Assembly: GCA_003049465.1 (NCBI GenBank)
Contig: PYSS01000038.1
Coordinates: 186,001 to 250,000 of the forward strand
Origin: Magnaporthiopsis rhizophila
Taxonomy: Eukaryota > Ascomycota > Sordariomycetes > Magnaporthales > Magnaporthaceae
Direction of reading: 5' to 3'
DNA: 64,000 nucleotides
Position numbers and translations under genes: made by a program. The first letter of the stretch is position 1. The number at the start of each line of letters is the position of its first letter. The notes below the pieces were generated by a model. That model made no database searches, was not told the origin of the DNA, and saw nothing but the letters and a program-made list of their open reading frames with translations. Shown here one piece after another: positions 59,601-64,000 of the stretch.

Positions 59601-60130
59601 AGCACCTGCAAAAAAAGCTCGAAAAGCTTCAAAAATATATATCCACCCAAATAAATAAAAAAAAAGCTCAAAAAATTAACCTTTAAAAAAAGGAATAATA
59701 CTTACTTTTTGCGCCGCAATATTAAAATAAAACGGCTAAATAACAAATTGGATCACAAAAAATTCGGACTGTTCAAAATTAAAAAAATAATTTTAACAAT
59801 TAATTACGAATTTCAGTTACCGCTAATTATAAAAATCCACCCTGTTTTTTATATTTTTTTGTTAAAATCGGCATTGCCTGGTTCGAAAAGCACAAAATTA
59901 ATAAAAATTAACCCAAACCAAAAATAGGAAATTGAGAAAATCCTTAATAATAAAGTACGCTACCACAAACGGTGGTACTTGATTAAATGGGCAGGGTACG
60001 GATATAAGCATAATATATAAAAAAAAATTGCCTAAAAGTTTTAAAAAAGTATCGGCAAAAGCAATTGCAAAAAAATTAGCAAAAAGAGAAAACGCGCCAA
60101 ACAAGCAAAAAGGCGTAAACCTTTTTGCCC
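56607..60130 (+). pseudogene. Gypsy/chromovirus pol, RIP-mutated and interrupted
   Basis: Readable pieces in order: reverse transcriptase start YRPLNKVILKDRYPF (about 57423), the active-site box as YLNN (57711-57722, YLDD in the family), FLGFLNFYRRFIQNF (about 57955), then a 189-bp solo LTR. RNase H continues with LVLPNPDKPFKIRINASDF (about 58310), then RRNIKIKRLNNKLDHKKFG (about 59712) and HPVFYIFLLKSALPG. Last comes a chromodomain-like EIEKILNNKVRYHK, YLIKWAGYG (about 59935-60005). Frames change along the way. Upstream protease sequence cannot be placed securely. Confidence 0.8.
58061..58249 (+). repeat. 189-bp solo LTR, copy 2, inside the Gypsy reverse transcriptase/RNase H
   Basis: Starts TGTTACGGATCC, ends CTATCACA, flanked by GATAC on both sides (58056-58060 and 58250-58254). 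Removing it and one GATAC joins the pol reading NNTQFYWG to DTKIKSF. It is GC-rich and carries a TATATAGG box near 58126. Confidence 0.92.
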
Positions 60131-60138
60131 GTTTGATT

Positions 60139-60209
60139 AAATTGCACGGAAAGTTAAACCCAAAACCTTTTGTTTAAGGACGAACGCGTTACCACTGCGC
60201 TATACAACC
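60139..60209 (-). pseudogene. tRNA-like sequence, degenerate
   Basis: On the minus strand the sequence starts GGTTGTA and has a perfect A-box-like TAGCGCAGTGG. A weakened B box (GGTTTAACTTT) follows, and the 3' end TGCAATT pairs with the 5' end using G-U pairs. The anticodon arm is short by one base and mispaired, so I assign no amino acid. It looks like a mutated tRNA gene or tRNA-derived repeat just past the Gypsy pol. Confidence 0.4.
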
Positions 60210-60918
60210 AAAAAAAATTATTAAAAAAAATAATAACTAACCTGATTAAAAAAGGGCAAACAAATCTGGATCAGGAGTATTTTTAAAATCCGCCCAGTTA
60301 GGGGATAGTAAGGAAAGCCCGGAAAGCAGGAAATTAGGAGGGGCAAAAGCGGCCGTTTTTGCGGCCTTTTTTTTTGCTTAATCCGTTCCAGTTTTTTTAA
60401 TACTATCGATACCATGCTAAATTGTGCGAAATTTTTGCTCCAGCTAAAAATCTTTCTATTTATATAACTGCTCCAGGCAATTATTCAGGGCCTAACGTTT
60501 TTTATTAAAAGCCTATACTTTTTTTCCACGGTATAAACCTCGGCTTTCATTTTCTGGTACTGAAAACTAATTGTTCGCAGCTGGGAAAAAAAGGACCAAA
60601 AATGTTGCATCCGGCACGGTTAATATAAAAGTATTCCATATAACAAAAAAAATCTACAAAAAGCGTCGCACTCCTCCCTTTTAAAAATATCGTGGCAATA
60701 AAAACAGAAGGGCATAAAAAAAAAGCAAATATTGCGGCAAGCAAATTTTTATAACAAAAAGTGAAAAAAACGCCAGGTTTTTGTTTTTGCACCCGACCAA
60801 ACATTTTGTTAGGGCAGAAAAAAGCAGCGGGTAAAAAAGGAAAAAGATTTACCGGTTTGCATACAGGAATGGCAAAAAAAACTAGCTAAAGGAATTTGGT
60901 TTAGGAAAAAAAACCTGG
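60210..60918. other. AT-rich stretch, unresolved
   Basis: Frames up to 85 codons without recognisable domains. A GCGGCCGTTTTTGCGGCC hairpin lies near 60349. Probably the 3' part of the Gypsy element. Confidence 0.35.
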
Positions 60919-61405
60919 TATTATAACCATAATTGGCAAAGGATAAAAGGGTTAGGGCCAACCCCCAGCGGAACGCCTTTACCCCGCAGTTATAATAACC
61001 AAAGGTTATGTAATCAAGGCCAGGGAAAAAATCACGTGCAAAATAGGTAACTTGTGATTTTAAAAAGCAAAATTACAGATTATAAATTAAAGGTGATCTG
61101 TAATCCCACCAACGGAAGTTACAGATCACAAATTACGGACCTAGGGTATAAAGGACTGCCACCTGAGGCCTGTACCCAAAGGACAGGTATAAAAAAAGGG
61201 GTTTTTCCCTTTTAGGTAATTCGGACTGAGGCCTCGGTATCAGTTAACCTAAGTTAGCTCCAAGGCATCCCTTTGGGCAAGAAATAACAAATAACAGTTC
61301 CTACCAGACCCCAGATCACCTGCAAGGCGACCTTGCAGGACCAGTACTGCTTAACACCGCCCTTAGGTGCCCTACCCTAGGAGCAGAAGGCCTGTGATTG
61401 TAACA
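60919..61405 (+). repeat. LTR (about 500-bp family), 487 bp
   Basis: Starts TATTATAACC (TGTTACGACC in other copies) and ends GATTGTAACA. Flanks CCTGG and TATTA differ, so it is not a simple solo LTR; it may be the 3' LTR of the pol element to its left. Confidence 0.8.
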
Positions 61406-62302
61406 TATTACACAAACTAAAACTCAATTATATTCCAAATTATCAGTTTCGAAAATGCAAGCACAGGCAAAAATAAAATGGAAATATTTCAAACCCTTTT
61501 AAATAAACTCCAAATTTGCTAACAAATTTTAGGCCCCAATCATTAGCAAAATCACTAATCGGTCATAAGCATTTTTTGTGCAATTCAGGAAATACCCAAG
61601 CTTAAAATGGCCCTTTTATATCCAAAAAATTTTTTAAAAGCCTGGCCTTCCAATTTTGCAGCATTATATAAATAAAACAGAATATTATTATTTATAACAG
61701 TTATTTTATCGAATGCAAATTCGGAAAAAAAACCCTAAAAATAAGCGTTATATCAGCAAATGGAATAGTAACGGCCCCTAGAAAAGGCATTTTTATAGCT
61801 CCCAAAACAAATGCTGGGTTTGTGCCAAGTATGGCTATTATTTAGTACAATATATACTGAAAAAATAATGCAGTGCAAAAAAATATTAAAAAACATTTGC
61901 TAAAAGCGTAGCAATTAAAGAAAAAATTTTGCCCATTCTTCTCGAATATAAAAAACAAGCAATAAAAATAATAAGGAACCCGCAAATAATCAAGAGGCCC
62001 AATCAATATCAAAGTCCAGCAATTAATTAAATAATAACAAAAAAGAAACATTATTAACGCATTTCCTTACTGCTGCTACTGCCAACCACCTTACTAATAA
62101 AACTTTCCGGTATTATATCCAGGCCTATTTTTTATAACAAATAGTCAAAAACCAGAATAAAAACAACCAAAAATAGGTATTGCAATAATATATGCTTTTT
62201 AACGGAAATAAATGGTGCAGTATTTTTCCAAATATAAAAACGGCCAAAATTTCAACCGCTAATCTTATACAATTTCGAGTACTATAATATTTTTTACCTA
62301 AT
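61406..62302 (+). mobile_element. Internal fragment of the Copia-like family
   Basis: Homologous, inverted, to about 47760 down to 46.9 kb; for example CAAATTTGCTAACAAATTTTA near 61512 and the ATAACAAAAAAGAAACATTATT stretch near 62033. Both ends abut LTRs of another family. Confidence 0.65.
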
Positions 62303-62796
62303 TGTTACGACCACAGTTGGCAGGGGACAGAAGGGTTGGGAGGCTAAGCCCCAACAGGACGCCTTTACCCCGCAGTTGCGCAGGCCAGGGGCCAAGCAAC
62401 CAGGGCTAGGCTGTGGGGAAGTTACGTAACACAGGGTGATCTGTAATCTGCCTTACAAATCACAGATCAAGGAAAGTACTTTGTAATCTGCCTCACAAAT
62501 TACAAATCAAGGAAAGTGCTTTGTGATTTGCTTTACAGATCATAGATTAAAAAATTTAATAAAGGGATTATCCGCTTATAAATAAAAACAAAACCTCCAA
62601 ATAAATAAATAATTTTAATTAAGGTTTTGGTATCAGTTAACCTAAATTAGTTTTAAAACATTCCTTTAGGCAAATAATAATAGATAATATTTCTACCAGA
62701 CCCCAAATCACGTGCAAGGCGACTTTGCAAACCAGTACTGCTCAATACCGCCCTTAGGTGCCTTATTTTAGAAGCAGAAGGCCTGTGATTGTAACA
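62303..62796 (+). repeat. LTR (about 500-bp family), 494 bp, probable 5' LTR
   Basis: TGTTACGACCACAG..TGTAACA. Followed directly by the leader and gag-like sequence also found after the LTR fragment at 51581, so it heads an element running right. Contains a 40-bp unit repeated 2.7 times (62443-62549). Confidence 0.85.
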
Positions 62797-63499
62797 TTTT
62801 GACTGATCCTGTTTAGCATTTACCGGAGGTACAAGCAGTAAATAATTATATCGATCGCAGCCAAAAAAGTTAAAACCGTTATTATTGATGGTAAAAATTA
62901 CGACGATCCTGCCACGGCTTTGAAGGTCCTTATCGAGAAATTCAAAAAATTTAAAAAAACGCCCAGTGATAATTTTGCCGCCTCCGATTTTAATTCTGCT
63001 TTTATTTTTAGGGCTATGCTATTAATTTTGTTTCAGGGCGGTTGCACTAACGAAATGGTTACTTAATTTAACGCTTTTAGCCATATCCTGGTTATAATGG
63101 AGGTAAATTCCTTTTTCCTTTTTTTGCTATATTAATAGCTAAATGATTATTATAATAATGTGCCCAGCATTGCTATAATAAAGCGCTCCGGTATTATAGC
63201 GCTTTTAACTTATTTATGCAGCAAATTCAGTAATAAATTGCGGATGCTTTGATTGTTTTTGCCCAGGCTTCCGACCGTTATTGCTTCAAATCCGGCAATA
63301 TTTTGGGTATGCATAATCCTTTGCATTTTTTTGCGCGCCGGCATTTCTTTAAAATTTGTAACTAATCGATTATTTCCAGATTATAAAAAAGTTTTTGTTA
63401 TTTTCGTACAATAGGGGCTTTTTTAGCTGTTTGCATTTCGATATATTAATTTTGCTGGTTAACTTATTATTGAAAATATATGGGTACATTGATATGCTG
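62797..63499 (+). pseudogene. Retrotransposon leader and gag remnant
   Basis: TGATCCTGTTTAGCATTTACC leader, then a readable stretch DGKNYDDPATALKVLIEKF and GGCTNEMVT. Degenerate after about 63060 and bounded at the right by a solo LTR. Confidence 0.55.
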
Positions 63500-63504
63500 C
63501 CTGG

Positions 63505-63983
63505 TGTTACAACCAGAGCTGGCAGGGGACAGAAGGGCTGGGGCTAACCCCCAGCGGGACGCCTTTACCCCGCAATTATAAAGGCCAGGGGTTAAGTAAT
63601 TAAGGCCAGTTGGGGGAAAAAGCCACATAACTAGGTCATATGGTAACAAAATGATACGCAGGGTACTGAACGTATCAAAAGTATTATTGGGGATATTTTT
63701 GATATTCAGGAAAACCAATATATTACCAGTATCCTTAATTACCAAGCGCAAAACAGCACAGGTATATAAAGCAAAGGTTTTTTATTGTGCTAGGTAATTT
63801 TTAATTAAGGCTTTGGCATTAGTTAACCTAAATTAGCTTCAAAGCACCCCTTTGGGCAAATAATAACAGATAATATTCCTACCAAACCTTAGATTATTTG
63901 CAAAGCAACCTTGTAAAACCAGTACTGCTTAACACCGCCCTTAGGTGCCTTACCCTAGGAGCAGAAGGCCTGTGATTGTAACA
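63505..63983 (+). repeat. Solo LTR (about 500-bp family), 479 bp
   Basis: TGTTACAACCAGAG..TGTAACA flanked by CCTGG on both sides (63500-63504 and 63984-63988). Very similar to the copy at 56127. Confidence 0.92.
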
Positions 63984-64000
63984 CCTGGTATTTGGACAAC

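Overview
The window looks like a chromosome segment of a filamentous ascomycete (Pezizomycotina, probably a Sordariomycete). Genes are GC-rich, with short introns of 53-98 bp that carry GT..AG ends and a CTRAC-type branch site. The right-hand 29 kb is a very AT-rich block of broken transposons with pervasive C-to-T and G-to-A changes, typical of repeat-induced point mutation (RIP). The species cannot be named from the sequence alone.

Left arm, 1-22 kb: six well-formed genes separated by long spacers. In order they are a PaxB/Pyr4-like integral membrane terpene cyclase (+), an auxin-efflux-carrier family transporter (+), a TauD-type 2-oxoglutarate dioxygenase (-), a DUF1275 membrane protein (-), a secreted bicupin oxalate decarboxylase (+) and a SulP sulfate permease with a STAS domain (+). 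They do not form an obvious pathway. A 226-bp MITE-like element with a 5-bp target duplication lies in one spacer.

Middle, 23.8-34.8 kb: five recognisable gene bodies, each carrying one or two disabling lesions. They are a Zn2Cys6 regulator, an HpcH/HpaI-type aldolase, a second Zn2Cys6 regulator, an SMP-30/gluconolactonase-type lactonase, and a multi-pass membrane protein of unknown function; a possible MFS transporter N-terminus lies between the last two. Lactonase, aldolase and dedicated regulators suggest a decayed sugar-acid or lactone catabolic cluster (inference).

Right, 34.8-64 kb: no intact gene. The block is a nested stack of elements, several of them delimited exactly. It holds a 1,858-bp pogo/Fot1-like transposon at 35.0 kb; a 637-bp TRIM-like element with 112-bp direct terminal repeats; and a 10.4-kb Copia-like retrotransposon with 299-bp LTRs and an AATAC target duplication, itself interrupted by a second pogo-like family. 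A third, inverted copy of the 299-bp LTR and a truncated Copia 5' part follow, then a second copy of the second pogo family, then a Gypsy/chromovirus pol whose reverse transcriptase is split by a 189-bp solo LTR. At least five LTRs of another roughly 480-510-bp family are scattered through, three of them solo with perfect 5-bp target duplications. Catalytic residues in these elements are changed in the RIP direction (YLDD to YLNN; DE to NK).
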